64,000 bases of DNA from Sinosporangium siamense (GCF_016863435.1 NZ_BOOW01000022.1:62001-126000), one strand, 5' to 3'; counted from the first letter of the stretch, positions 42,505 to 51,325 are shown. Numbers and translations are program-made. Notes: a model not told the origin generated them from the letters alone.

Positions 42505-42705
42505 CTACGTCTGCTCGGGTTTCCCTTCTTTGCCGTCGTTGAAGGTGCGTTCGAGCGCCTCCACCCCCTCTTCGAGCTGCTGGTCGTACTTGTGTGCCGT
42601 GCGGTCTTCGGCGAACTCCTCGGCGTCCTTCAGGACTTCGTCCGTCTCGACGGCGTGCCCCTTGGCCACGTTCGCGGCCTTCCTCAGCCAGTCGGTGACC
42701 CCCAT
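42505..42705 (-). CDS. Rv0909/MT0933-like antitoxin-type small protein
   Basis: This 66-residue charged helical protein starts MGVTDWLRKAANVAKGHAVE and continues EEFAEDRTAHKYDQQLEEGV. It resembles the MT0933-like family annotated as antitoxins, in which a short amphipathic start is followed by a D-E-K-T/Y repeat. No toxin gene is adjacent. GAGGAGG lies 7 bases before the ATG, a strong ribosome site. Confidence 0.65.
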   Translation of the reverse strand: MGVTDWLRKAANVAKGHAVETDEVLKDAEEFAEDRTAHKYDQQLEEGVEALERTFNDGKEGKPEQT

Positions 42706-42843
42706 GAAATGCCTCCTCGTTGCTAGACGCGGTCGATGTCGTGATCTGTCCGGGGTGGCGTAGCCGGAAAGAGCCGCCTCCGTCTCTGCCATGGCCTGCA
42801 GGAAAGCAGAGCCGGTCAGAGAATATTCGGGGAGCCCCCGAGA

Positions 42844-43230
42844 TCACTGCTGGATGGCCCACACGCCGTTTCTGTCCACGCGATAGTTGCCGCCTCCCTG
42901 TGCGATGGTGCGCACGGCGTTGGCGATGTTCGCCGCGCAGTAGTCCTGGAATCGCTGGCGATCGTTTGATGACGACGACTGAGTGGTGAAGAAACCGATG
43001 ACACGCGTAGCTGCGACGTTCGGCACCGCATTGAACAGCGAATTCAGGTTGATGGCCTGGAACCCGCCGGACCCGTGATAGCCGCGGACGTTTTGATATT
43101 GGCCGTTGCCGTCCGGATTCCAGAGCACGACCACGGAGACACAGTCGCCCATAGGGCCGGTTACCATGGTGTTATCCCCTGCAGGTAGATTCTGGGCGGG
43201 TGCGGGTGTTGACTGCTGGGTAAGCTGCAT
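42844..43230 (-). CDS. Hypothetical protein, third gene of an unknown operon
   Basis: The 128 residues start MQLTQQSTPAPAQNLPAGDN. The body (CVSVVVLWNPDGNGQYQNVR, GFQAINLNSLFNAVPNVAAT, RVIGFFTTQSSSSNDRQRFQ) suggests a compact alpha/beta domain. Two Cys are present (DCVS, DYCAAN). I do not recognise it. There is no signal peptide. It follows two paralogous genes on the same strand after 105 bp. Confidence 0.7.
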   Translation of the reverse strand: MQLTQQSTPAPAQNLPAGDNTMVTGPMGDCVSVVVLWNPDGNGQYQNVRGYHGSGGFQAINLNSLFNAVPNVAATRVIGFFTTQSSSSNDRQRFQDYCAANIANAVRTIAQGGGNYRVDRNGVWAIQQ

Positions 43231-43335
43231 TGCTTTCTCCCTTCTGTGCCACTTTCTGCGTTGTGCCGGACCGCGGCGAGCCGCCTTCTATGCGAAACGG
43301 AGTGATGTGCACCGTTCCGGTGGGCGGTTTATGGG

Positions 43336-44001
43336 TCACGGGCGCAGTGGGATGACTGCGCCCGAGCGCGCCGACGCCACCTTGCTCGCCAGGGTGGTGC
43401 TGAAGTCGGCTGTGAACACCGTCCGGTTCATCACGGCGGTGCCGCTGAACTGGGTCAGCGTGCTGGGCTCCGTCACCGGAGACCACGGATATCCCGTGGT
43501 CTGATTCGCCGGCGTGAGTTCGTTGTAGTCGTACACAAGCATGGGGGCGCCGTTGACCAGCGCGGCGACGATCAGCAGGCAGGCCTGGGCCTGAGGCTGG
43601 GTCGCCTTGGTCGCCCATGCCTGGCGGACCGCCGAACTCGCCTGTTCCAGGTTGGAGACCTCGGCTACCAGCCGATTGACGAGATCGCTGGACATGTGCT
43701 CGGTCATCCCCTGCGTGATGATCGTCAGGGGGGCGGGCCCCACGCCTTTGGCGCCCTTGGGGCCCTTGGCGATGTCCAGCTGCATGCTGCGTTTGGTGAT
43801 GTCCGTGCCGGTCCAGCCGACGTTGCCGAGTACCTTGAGAAACGCGTTGACGTAGCTGCCGGCGTCGCCCGCCGCGGCTTGCGCCGCGACGAGCCTGGCC
43901 AGCAGCACCGAGTTGACGACGTCCTGGTTCTGCTGCGGCGTCAGCGCGCCGTCGACCAGCAGGAAGGCGCCATCCACGAGCAGCGCGGTCATGGTGTCCA
44001 T
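43336..44001 (-). CDS. Hypothetical protein, paralogue of its neighbour
   Basis: The 221 residues share a first half with the protein encoded at 44010: LTPQQNQDVVNSVLLARLVA aligns with VSPQHKDDLLNSFGLAQLSA, and FLKVLGNVGWTGTDI with VVTVLTNIGYTGQSI. The C-terminal half has TVFTADFSTTLASKVASARS, which looks like a beta-rich domain. Function is unknown. It lies 8 bases after the upstream gene, clearly in one operon. Confidence 0.75.
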   Translation of the reverse strand: MDTMTALLVDGAFLLVDGALTPQQNQDVVNSVLLARLVAAQAAAGDAGSYVNAFLKVLGNVGWTGTDITKRSMQLDIAKGPKGAKGVGPAPLTIITQGMTEHMSSDLVNRLVAEVSNLEQASSAVRQAWATKATQPQAQACLLIVAALVNGAPMLVYDYNELTPANQTTGYPWSPVTEPSTLTQFSGTAVMNRTVFTADFSTTLASKVASARSGAVIPLRP

Positions 44002-44009
44002 CGGCTTGC

Positions 44010-44786
44010 CTATAGCGAGGGAAGGTTGTCGATGTAGCTGCTTGCATGGCTGCTCATCTTCTGCAACACGGTGTTCCGGACCCCGCTGTAGACCGAGTCG
44101 TTGAGGACCAGTGTGCTCTGCCCCTGCTGGATGTCCACCGACGTCGACGAGTAGGACATCCAGAGGAACTTGGTCGCGGTCTCGTTGCCGACGAAGTGGA
44201 AGGCGGACACCTTGACGGCGACGTTGTTGTTGGTCTCGTTGGCCAGACCGATCGAGAAGCTCCCGTTGTTATCGGAAGTGGACTGGCTGTTATAGAGCTG
44301 CCATGGTGCTCCGTTGGCGTCGGCCGAGGCCTTCAGTGCCGTCAAAGCCGACTTGACGATCTCCAGTTCTGGCGCGGTGACCAACGCCGCCATGATTTCG
44401 AGCACGACCTGGTCAATCTTTACGGTGGCGGTTTTCGTGGTGTATTTCGCGAAGTTGATCGACTGACCTGTGTAGCCGATGTTGGTCAGCACCGTGACGA
44501 CCTTGCGGTAGTAGTCGACGGGGTCGGCCTCCGCGTTGCCCCCCTGCGCGACGGCTGAGAGCTGCGCCAGGCCGAACGAGTTCAGCAGGTCGTCCTTGTG
44601 CTGAGGTGAGACCTGGGCGGTGAACGCCACCATCGAGTTGCCGACGACCGAAGCGCTCTCGCCACTGGTCTGCGCCGGCGCCTCGGTGGTCGCCGCTGCG
44701 GCCTGCAGCTTCGGCGGCAGCGGCGGGAGCTTTATTGCCTCGGCGAACGCGGCTGCGTCGGCGGTGGTAGTGGACTGGTCGCTCAT
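44010..44786 (-). CDS. Hypothetical protein, first gene of an unknown operon
   Basis: The 258 residues start MSDQSTTTADAAAFAEAIKL after AGGAGG. An Ala/Pro-rich start (1-45) is followed by a helical region with YYRKVVTVLTNIGYTGQSIN and VVLEIMAALVTAPELEIVKS. A C-terminal beta domain has SFSIGLANETNNNVAVKVSA and FLWMSYSSTSVDIQQGQSTL. This two-part layout occurs, as I recall, in uncharacterised proteins of bacteria and fungi. There is no signal peptide. Confidence 0.75.
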   Translation of the reverse strand: MSDQSTTTADAAAFAEAIKLPPLPPKLQAAAATTEAPAQTSGESASVVGNSMVAFTAQVSPQHKDDLLNSFGLAQLSAVAQGGNAEADPVDYYRKVVTVLTNIGYTGQSINFAKYTTKTATVKIDQVVLEIMAALVTAPELEIVKSALTALKASADANGAPWQLYNSQSTSDNNGSFSIGLANETNNNVAVKVSAFHFVGNETATKFLWMSYSSTSVDIQQGQSTLVLNDSVYSGVRNTVLQKMSSHASSYIDNLPSL

Positions 44787-45213
44787 CGTTCCTCCTGCGG
44801 ATGGAGCAGCGGGCTGATGACCACCAGTCGACACGGCGGCCCGTTTCCATGGCGCCGACAAAGCCTGTCCTCTGCGATACGCGGATGGATGCGGGCGTGA
44901 CAGTCGCGTCGCCCATGTGTGACGCATCAGCACCAACGTGGAACCGCCGCACAACGGTGCCGTCTTCACCACACGACAGATGGCATCTTGCCGCCCGGAT
45001 ACTGGGCAATCGCCCCCAGTCAGCGCAACAGGACCACCTCAGACAGGGCACCGGCACGTCACCTACCGCGGGCACTGCCGTACTGAACTGCCACGCGCGA
45101 ACCCTCATGTCGTTTCGGGCGCGGCACGTAAACGCGGCTGTGACTTGCTGCCCGCCGTTCCACATGCGCCTGGATACGCTCAAGCGGGATGGGGCCGTGG
45201 GAAGGAGGCGAAG
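44787..45213. other. Divergent promoter region of the unknown operon and the BTAD regulator
   Basis: This 427-bp gap separates two divergent start codons. It should contain both promoters. I found no clear heptamer direct repeats of the SARP type by eye. Confidence 0.4.
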
Positions 45214-45945
45214 GTGCCTGAGACAGTCCACGAACTTCGACTCATGGGGCCGTTTCGACTACTTTGCGGAGGCTCTGCACTGCAATTGCCCTATGGGGTG
45301 GCCAGGCTGGTCGCGGCACTGGCGATCATGGGGGCGATGTCCCGCTCACAGGCGGCTGGGCTGCTCTGGCCGGACCGAACCGAGCAACAGGCACTATCCA
45401 ACCTCCGCACCACCCTGTCCAGACTGTCCCGGAAAACTCGTGACATCGTAGAGTCAGGCGGCGATGTACTCAGCCTTTCCGAAGGCACGGGGGTGGACGT
45501 CGAGATGCTGACACGCTGGATAAACGACACCATTTACGGCGTGGACTCCTCCGACGGGGAGCTGACCGGCCCACCCGCCGACGTCGACCGCCCGCTGCTG
45601 GCCGGCTGGTCCGACGACTGGGTCATCGACAGCCGTGAGCGACTGCGCATGCTCACCGCCCAAGCCCTGCAGACCGCCGCCGCCCGGCTGCTCTCCCTTG
45701 GCCGACCGGCCGAGGCTCTGCCGTACGGCCTGGCCGCGGTGCAGACCGAGCCCTGGTCGGAGAGCGCGAACCGCACCCTCCTGGAGATCCACGCCCGCCG
45801 CGGCGACCCCAGCAGCGCGCTACGCCAGTATGAGAAATTCAGCCGAATTCTGTTCCGGGAGCTCGGAGTACCTCCGGCACAGGACATCGTCGCGGCGATC
45901 CAGCAGCTGTACCCCTTCGGCACCGGCCGGGTGAAAGCGGGTTGA
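45214..45945 (+). CDS. BTAD-domain (SARP-like) transcriptional regulator
   Basis: The 243 residues have an N-terminal winged-helix-like part (VHELRLMGPFRLLCGGSALQ, MSRSQAAGLLWPDRTEQQAL, SNLRTTLSRLSRK) and a bacterial transcriptional activator domain (from about 110, with WSDDWVIDSRERLRMLTAQA, PWSESANRTLLEIHARRGDP and LRQYEKFSRILFRELGVPP). SARP-type regulators activate neighbouring biosynthetic or accessory genes. The GTG at 45214 has GGAGG 6 bases upstream. It faces away from the unknown operon and is its likely regulator. Confidence 0.85.
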   Translation: MPETVHELRLMGPFRLLCGGSALQLPYGVARLVAALAIMGAMSRSQAAGLLWPDRTEQQALSNLRTTLSRLSRKTRDIVESGGDVLSLSEGTGVDVEMLTRWINDTIYGVDSSDGELTGPPADVDRPLLAGWSDDWVIDSRERLRMLTAQALQTAAARLLSLGRPAEALPYGLAAVQTEPWSESANRTLLEIHARRGDPSSALRQYEKFSRILFRELGVPPAQDIVAAIQQLYPFGTGRVKAG

Positions 45946-45951
45946 GGTTTG

Positions 45952-46998
45952 TCAGGAGCCGAGCCCTTCTGGCGTCGCACGCGGGTCATGCGCGGGTACG
46001 GCAGAGCAAACCCGGGCGGGCACCGTGTCGGTGGGCGACACAGACCGCCGACGCGCGGCGACGACTACTGCGGCGCCCGCCCCGAGTGTGAACACCGCTA
46101 CGCCCGCGAAGGCGATCAGCGTCTGCCAATCGAGATGGGTCACCGGGATGCCTCGCTTCGCCTGCCAGGTAAGCGCTGCGAACACACCGGTGTAGCCGAG
46201 GCCTGCGACACCGACCAGCCGGGCCCGGACCCGTTCGTCGCGGAGCCAGCCATGACGGGTCGCGAGTACACCCAGGATCGCGGCGATGAGCAGCAGCACC
46301 TGGATGGCGTGCAAGCCGACGAAGTGCGGTACACGAAGGTCACCGCCGGTCGTACTCCAGTTGGTGAGGAACATTCCGTTGCCGTCGGGGTCGCCGATGC
46401 CGTGGCCGCCTTTCATGGACACCTGGTTGCCATTGGCGTCGGTCACCGTGCGGGGCGTCGCGCCTGCGGAGTTGCTGAGCCAGAGGGCCACGCCCATGCT
46501 GGCGACGGCGAGCCCGAGTCCGGCGCGCAGGGCGCGGGTCATGGCGCGGTCGCCGGTGCGTTGGATCAGGACCAGGACCGCGATAATCAAAGTGATGAGC
46601 AGGAGCGGCGCGACGCCTATGGAGAACACCGTCCGCACGGTCTGAGCGACGGGCTCGGCGTTGGTGTTGAAATGGCTGAAGGTCCCGTGCGCGGCAGCAT
46701 AAGTGACGGCGCCGACGTCCAGCAGACCGGCGACAGCGAAAACGGTGCCGAGCCACCAGCCGAAACGTCTGCCCTTGCTCAGCTTGCTGAGCAGCCACGC
46801 CAGCGTCAGGCCGTATACCCCCATGGCGAAGCCGAACTTCATCGGCTTCACCCAGACCGATTCGCCCATGAGCAGGCGATCGTCGACGAACAGAGCGACG
46901 GCAGAGAGCAAAGTCAGGGTGAACATGAGCGTGGCGTTCGCCACTAGCGGGCGGTGCCATGCGCGCACCGCGCTGAGACATGTTGCAAAGGTCGCCAA
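45952..46998 (-). CDS. Multi-pass membrane protein of unknown function
   Basis: The 348 residues contain about eight hydrophobic helices (for example LMFTLTLLSAVALFV, VYGLTLAWLLSKL, VAPLLLITLIIAVLVLI and FVGLHAIQVLLLIAAILGVL). MGESVWVKPMKFGFAMGVYG is a conserved-looking loop. A soluble loop (about 180-215, GNQVSMKGGHGIGDPDGNGM) lies between helices. Several intramembrane His residues could bind a cofactor, but no motif proves it. The family is not recognised. Its end is convergent with the BTAD gene, 6 bases away. Confidence 0.7.
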   Translation of the reverse strand: MATFATCLSAVRAWHRPLVANATLMFTLTLLSAVALFVDDRLLMGESVWVKPMKFGFAMGVYGLTLAWLLSKLSKGRRFGWWLGTVFAVAGLLDVGAVTYAAAHGTFSHFNTNAEPVAQTVRTVFSIGVAPLLLITLIIAVLVLIQRTGDRAMTRALRAGLGLAVASMGVALWLSNSAGATPRTVTDANGNQVSMKGGHGIGDPDGNGMFLTNWSTTGGDLRVPHFVGLHAIQVLLLIAAILGVLATRHGWLRDERVRARLVGVAGLGYTGVFAALTWQAKRGIPVTHLDWQTLIAFAGVAVFTLGAGAAVVVAARRRSVSPTDTVPARVCSAVPAHDPRATPEGLGS

Positions 46999-47122
46999 CG
47001 GGCGCTCCAGACGAGGATCAGGGGATCGTAGCTACTTGAACTAGCCCGCTTGAACAAAGGTGATGTGTCCACCAGCCTCGGCGAATGTGCGCCCCATGAC
47101 CATCTGATATGCCCCCGAACAC

Positions 47123-47167
47123 GGCCGGGGGTTAACCCCACCGGCCGGGCCGGGGGTTAACCCCCGG
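47123..47167. promoter_or_regulatory. Two GTTAAC-centred palindromes, 25 bp apart
   Basis: An imperfect palindrome centred at 47133/47134 and a perfect 18-bp one, CCGGGGGTTAACCCCCGG (47150-47167), sit side by side upstream of the GYD gene. They look like a double operator. The rest of 46999-47337 holds no gene. Confidence 0.55.
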
Positions 47168-47337
47168 AGCAGAGCTTGGATGGCATGTAAAGCGGTGCGG
47201 ACTTCGCAGCGTCAGAGTGCGACAGGGGAAAACCAGTACAACGGTTGGGATTACCGTCGCCCTACGCCGAGAACCTCGATCGTGACTGCAATCGCCGCTC
47301 CAGAGTGGGGTGGCGGCACGAAAAGAGGGACTCGACC

Positions 47338-47658
47338 ATGCCCAAATACCTGATTCAGGCGACCTACACCGCAGATGGCCTCAAAGGAGTGCTGCAAGAT
47401 GGCGGCACCGGCCGCCGGCAGGCGGTGGAGCGCATGGCGGAAAGCGTCGGCGGCCGGGTAGAGCAGATGTATTTCGCGTTCGGCGAGACGGACACGTATG
47501 TAATCGTCGATCTGCCGGGCAATGCGGCTTCGGCCGCTCTGGGTCTTACGATATCGGCGTCTGGAGGGGTACGAACGAAAACGGCTGTCCTGCTGACGCC
47601 AGAGGAGATCGACGAAGCCACGCGAGTGGAAGTGGCGTACAGAGCTCCTGGCGCGTGA
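47338..47658 (+). CDS. GYD domain-containing protein
   Basis: This 106-residue ferredoxin-like-fold protein begins MPKYLIQATYTADGLKGVLQ. YFAFGETDTYVIVDLPGNAA (about 50-69) is the core of the GYD family (PF08734), whose function is unknown but often linked to stress-inducible small proteins. The ATG at 47338 has GAGGG upstream. The double GTTAAC palindrome lies 170 bp upstream. Confidence 0.88.
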   Translation: MPKYLIQATYTADGLKGVLQDGGTGRRQAVERMAESVGGRVEQMYFAFGETDTYVIVDLPGNAASAALGLTISASGGVRTKTAVLLTPEEIDEATRVEVAYRAPGA

Positions 47659-47979
47659 CAGCCGGTGATCGCGAACGCCTGGACCGGCTCTTGGGCATGG
47701 CGCCGGTCAATCTCTCCCGGCGTCGGGAGGCGGACAACCGACAGGACGGGCCCTTGCCAGCGAGATCAGCCTGACTGAGTCCCCTCCGCCCGGGCCTTGG
47801 CCTGGCTTCGATCGGCTCTGTGAACGCCTTGTTCAGCGCGTTGCGGGAGGCCTTAGTCTGCCCGGATGGACGCGGTCACGATGCTCGAATGGCTTCTGGA
47901 ACGCGATGTGAACGCTCTGATCAGAGTGGATGCCGGGCGTGAAGGTGTTCGGCCGTGGACCTTCCACAACCTGCCGCGA
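47659..47979. other. Gap with a possible gene remnant
   Basis: From 47866, a plus-strand frame reads MDAVTMLEWLLERDVNALIR and RVDAGREGVRPWTFHNL. It looks like the start of a real protein, then runs antisense into the lipoprotein gene. It is probably a truncated gene whose remainder is lost. Confidence 0.35.
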
Positions 47980-49071
47980 TCAGGTCGCGGCCAGCGGTAC
48001 GCCGATCTGGATGTCGAGGTATGCCACCAGGTCATCTCCCTCGACACGGCCCCGGCGCGCATCGATGATCACAATTGTCCCGGCCACGATGCCCGCGAAA
48101 CCGGTGCCGGATCGCCGGGACTGTTCGATGCGGTCCGTGACCGGACGGCGGACCGCCTCGGTGAGAAAAGTGAGGCCGTGCGGGAATTCCTCGCTGAGCA
48201 GGTGTCGTTGCCGCCCCGATTCGATCAGGCTGCCGATGCCGAACTGGGCCGAGACGATTTGATCACCACGGAGGCTGACACGGAAGTAGCCGTTCGACTG
48301 GGAACGAGTGCAGCTCTGCTGGGGCGGATAGAAACAGTCATAACCACCGGCCAGAAGATCATCAACAGCGGAACTCATCGTGGTCGCGTAGTGCTCGGAA
48401 CCGAACGGCCACCGCCGCACCGAGGTGTCCCGGGCGGAGACGACCAGTCCGCTGTGCCGGTCGTAGCTGTAGTCCGCGTGCGCGTCCCTCCACCCAATCC
48501 AGGGGATATCGACGTCCCGCCATCTCGGACGGGCCTCGAAATCGCGATTGAAATCGTCCATCTCCCGCCTTATGCGATCACCGGCGCCGGGCCAGATCGC
48601 GGTCAGTGTAGGCGCCGCGGCCGCGGCAACCCGATCGCCCTGATCGCGCTCATGGTTCACCTGGGTGGCCGGGAACCACGCCCAGGCGAGCCGGTCTTCG
48701 CGGTCAAGCAGGAAGTGGGCCACCTGCGGATGGAGCGTGTCCGTCTCGTCACGGTGACCGATCCGGCACCACATGGCCCGACCGTCCGCATTGGCCCGCA
48801 CCTGCGCACAGAACCAACCGGCCTCCCCCAACGGCCGAGTGAGAGCCCCTGCCGTACCGCCGACCGGGGCCGGCTCGGCCCGGGAGTTCTCACCCGCCGC
48901 GCCATGCTCGTAAACGCCGGCGGGCGGCAGCGGCGGCGGTTCACCCGAGCCTGTGCAGCCCGTCAACGCGAGCGGCCCGAGGAATACGGTCATCAAGGCG
49001 ATCACGAGCACTCGAGGGACCGGCCTATGTCGGCATGCGAACGTGGAAAATGAGCGAAACACGGTGTTCAT
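47980..49071 (-). CDS. Hypothetical lipoprotein
   Basis: The 363 residues have an N-terminal signal (RVLVIALMTVFLGPLALTGC) with lipobox LTGC at about residues 36-39. The mature part is soluble, with WFCAQVRANADGRAMWCRIG, WIGWRDAHADYSYDRHSGLV and a C-terminal IVAGTIVIIDARRGRVEGDD. Two Cys pairs may form disulfides. I do not recognise a family. It is probably exported and membrane-anchored. Confidence 0.75.
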   Translation of the reverse strand: MNTVFRSFSTFACRHRPVPRVLVIALMTVFLGPLALTGCTGSGEPPPLPPAGVYEHGAAGENSRAEPAPVGGTAGALTRPLGEAGWFCAQVRANADGRAMWCRIGHRDETDTLHPQVAHFLLDREDRLAWAWFPATQVNHERDQGDRVAAAAAPTLTAIWPGAGDRIRREMDDFNRDFEARPRWRDVDIPWIGWRDAHADYSYDRHSGLVVSARDTSVRRWPFGSEHYATTMSSAVDDLLAGGYDCFYPPQQSCTRSQSNGYFRVSLRGDQIVSAQFGIGSLIESGRQRHLLSEEFPHGLTFLTEAVRRPVTDRIEQSRRSGTGFAGIVAGTIVIIDARRGRVEGDDLVAYLDIQIGVPLAAT

Positions 49072-49405
49072 CGAAGCCGCCGGCCCCCTAGGTCGGCAAC
49101 TTGGATCACCAGGCGCGCATTCCCGGTGGCCTCACGGCGGTCGGCAAGCAAGCGGTGCGACGGCGATCCGGGCACCATTTAGGTCGCTGTCGTCGCAGTG
49201 GCGAAAACTCCTGTCAGTTGAACCGGCACCTGTACGGCAAAGCCGCGCGCCCGTAGCCGAGGGCGAACCGGCAGGGAACAGGTAACACGTGAACTCATGC
49301 ACGAGGGACGGGCACCTACGGTTGCCAAATGGTTACCTTTCTCACCCAACTGGAGGTCCCGGCCTGCCTAGACTCGGCGTCACTCCAAGAAGAGAAAGGA
49401 GCCGA
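49072..49405. other. Gene-free promoter region
   Basis: It contains one copy of the dispersed TACGGCAAAGCC motif (49233). It must contain the promoter of the DUF6232 pair. No gene was found. Confidence 0.4.
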
Positions 49406-49909
49406 ATGCGGCTCAGTTACTCATCAGTTCAGGTACGCATCGCCGAGAACATCCTCTGGGTAGGCGGAGAGGCCTACCCACTGGGTAACATCTCTCACGT
49501 GGGCCAGCGCAGCCTGGAGGTGAACAAAAAAAGAGCCAGGCAAAAATTCATCGCGCAAGCCGTTTTCATTGTGCTCCTCGGCATATTTTTCCCTGGCGAG
49601 GCGATCAAATTTCTGTTCCTGGCCGTCATGATGGCCATTTCGGTTTGGCGGCTCACCGCCGTGCTTCGCACACCCCCGGTGTATGGATTGGTCATCAATA
49701 CGGCCGGGACGCAGTTTGATGCCGTCTGGGGCTCGAACCAGAACGAGATCGGCGATCTGGTACAGGAGATCACTGCGGCGATCAGCCGACCCGGCACCGT
49801 GAACAAGATCTACAACATCAACTCCGTGCAAGGCGACCTCATCCAGTTATATGGAAAAGGCATCGGCAAGGCACAGCACAACGGTTCCGGCAACGTGGTT
49901 GTCCCGTGA
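49406..49909 (+). CDS. DUF6232-type membrane protein with a C-terminal IGKAQH motif
   Basis: The 167 residues begin MRLSYSSVQVRIAENILWVG, an N-terminal beta strand pair typical of DUF6232. Two membrane helices follow (about 49-63 and 66-85), then a soluble part with GLVINTAGTQFDAVWGSN. The last 25 residues, from GDLIQLYGKGIGKAQHNGSG, match a motif present twice in the next protein. GAAAGGAG precedes the ATG at 49406. Its stop overlaps the next start by 4 bases. Confidence 0.75.
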   Translation: MRLSYSSVQVRIAENILWVGGEAYPLGNISHVGQRSLEVNKKRARQKFIAQAVFIVLLGIFFPGEAIKFLFLAVMMAISVWRLTAVLRTPPVYGLVINTAGTQFDAVWGSNQNEIGDLVQEITAAISRPGTVNKIYNINSVQGDLIQLYGKGIGKAQHNGSGNVVVP

Positions 49910-50433
49910 CCAAAAGTGATCACATAGTTCAACATGGACCGGGAAGCATCGGCAAGGCAGAGCACAGCGGCACCGGAGACATCGTCGCCGGGGGAAAGTC
50001 CAGCAGACATCCACAGCCGTCTGCGCGCCCTATGCAGCGATCCAGTCCCGCGGAGAGGCTCTCTGGCACCGGCCGAGGTGACGTCATCCAGCAGTATGGG
50101 GCGGGAAGCATCGGCAAGGCTCAGCACAGCGGCACCGGAGACATTGTTGTCGGGGGAAAGACGGATCACGGTCATCCCCCTTTTCCTCCGTCTCCGCCGC
50201 AGTCCCCGATCCCACAACGGGTCGCTCACACTAGGGGCTGGTTTCGGCCCGCCCCGCTGGCGGCCCTTGGCGCGGTCTTGTCGACCTTGGTAAGTGCCCT
50301 CATCAACCTGCTCACAGCTTCGTGGAGCTGGTGGCTTTTCGCCGTCGCCGCCGTGCTGTTGTTGATTGTGGCGGCGATTGCATATCGCCTGGCGCCGGCA
50401 CCTGCGAGCAGCCAGGTGGTAGACGAGCCTTAA
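49906..50433 (+). CDS. Membrane protein with two IGKAQH-type repeat motifs
   Basis: The 175 residues start from a GTG inside the previous stop. The motif occurs at residues 7-30 (IVQHGPGSIGKAEHSGTGDI) and 60-84 (VIQQYGAGSIGKAQHSGTGD), each ending VVGGK or VAGGK. A Pro-rich linker (88-105) leads to two membrane helices (about 116-136 and 141-161). No catalytic domain exists. The shared motif with the upstream protein suggests that the two assemble together through beta-strand stacking. Confidence 0.7.
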   Translation: MTKSDHIVQHGPGSIGKAEHSGTGDIVAGGKSSRHPQPSARPMQRSSPAERLSGTGRGDVIQQYGAGSIGKAQHSGTGDIVVGGKTDHGHPPFPPSPPQSPIPQRVAHTRGWFRPAPLAALGAVLSTLVSALINLLTASWSWWLFAVAAVLLLIVAAIAYRLAPAPASSQVVDEP

Positions 50434-50806
50434 CCGCCTCCAGCGGAGCACTCCTGCTTCGGCATGAATGCCATGCCGCGTAGCAGCATCAAAAGGGGCG
50501 GGTGACCAGGAAGCCTGATCATCCCAGACGTGGCCACCGTCTCCAGCGAGCCGAATCGGACCGGCGCCGCTTCCACTTCGGACGGTCCAGCGGCGGAGGG
50601 GTGATCAGGCAAGGCGAAGCACGCACGGTGCACAACAACTCCCGGCCATGCTTTGATCAGCGTGCCTGGTTCAGTGGCCGGAGGCCACTCGTCGTGCCGA
50701 CTTCGAGACTCGACAAGGTTCTCCAGCCCTTTGCCCCGGAAGCCCGGAAGCCTGCAGGGGCAGGCGGGGACCGCACATCGTGCGAAGTGCCTGCCATCAT
50801 GATCCG
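50434..50806. other. Gene-free stretch
   Basis: I see no supported gene or element. Short frames have no recognisable similarity. Confidence 0.4.
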
Positions 50807-51325
50807 ATGCACCAGGTATGGGACACGTGGGGGCTGGTCGTCCTCGCGGCTGCCCTGGCCCTCCCTCTAGCGGCGCTCGTCGCGCTTGTCCTCACGCGTC
50901 ACCGCGTTCGCCGAGAGCACCCCGCTCCCCGCCGCACGGCAGTCGCGGATGTCGCCGTCGTGGTCGGCACCGCTCCGTGGCTCTGGATGATCCTCACGCC
51001 CGGGAGCGGGCAGAGTGTGCAACTTATCCCTCTGGTCGACCTGGGGGAGCAGATCGCGCGGATGCCACCGGAAGCGGTGTTCGTACAGATCGTAGGTAAT
51101 CTCCTGGTCTTTTCGGCACTCGGTGCGATGCTCCCGGTCCGTTCGGCACGCTTCGCCTCAATCACAGCGGTCGCCGCTGTCGCGGCCACCGCCTCGCTCT
51201 CGGTCGAAATCCTGCAATACGTCTTACGGATCGAGCGGGTAAGTTCTGTGGACGATGTCATCTTGAATACAACCGGTGCCGTGCTGGCGGGGCTTGTCAC
51301 TCGGAGATGGTGGGCCCGCCGCTAG
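50807..51325 (+). CDS. VanZ-like family membrane protein
   Basis: The 172 residues have four hydrophobic helices. The family signature is visible: QIVGNLLVFSALGAMLPVRS (about 91-110), SLSVEILQYVLRIERVSSVD and DDVILNTTGAVLAGL. VanZ confers low teicoplanin resistance in enterococci; the role of most relatives is unknown. The ATG at 50807 is chosen; a GTG at 50780 is also in frame. Confidence 0.85.
   Translation: MHQVWDTWGLVVLAAALALPLAALVALVLTRHRVRREHPAPRRTAVADVAVVVGTAPWLWMILTPGSGQSVQLIPLVDLGEQIARMPPEAVFVQIVGNLLVFSALGAMLPVRSARFASITAVAAVAATASLSVEILQYVLRIERVSSVDDVILNTTGAVLAGLVTRRWWARR

Noticed and set aside
47866-49053. Plus-strand frame opposite the hypothetical lipoprotein
   Set aside because: Only the first 35 residues look like protein. 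The remainder is antisense to the lipoprotein with its lipobox, so I list just a possible remnant.
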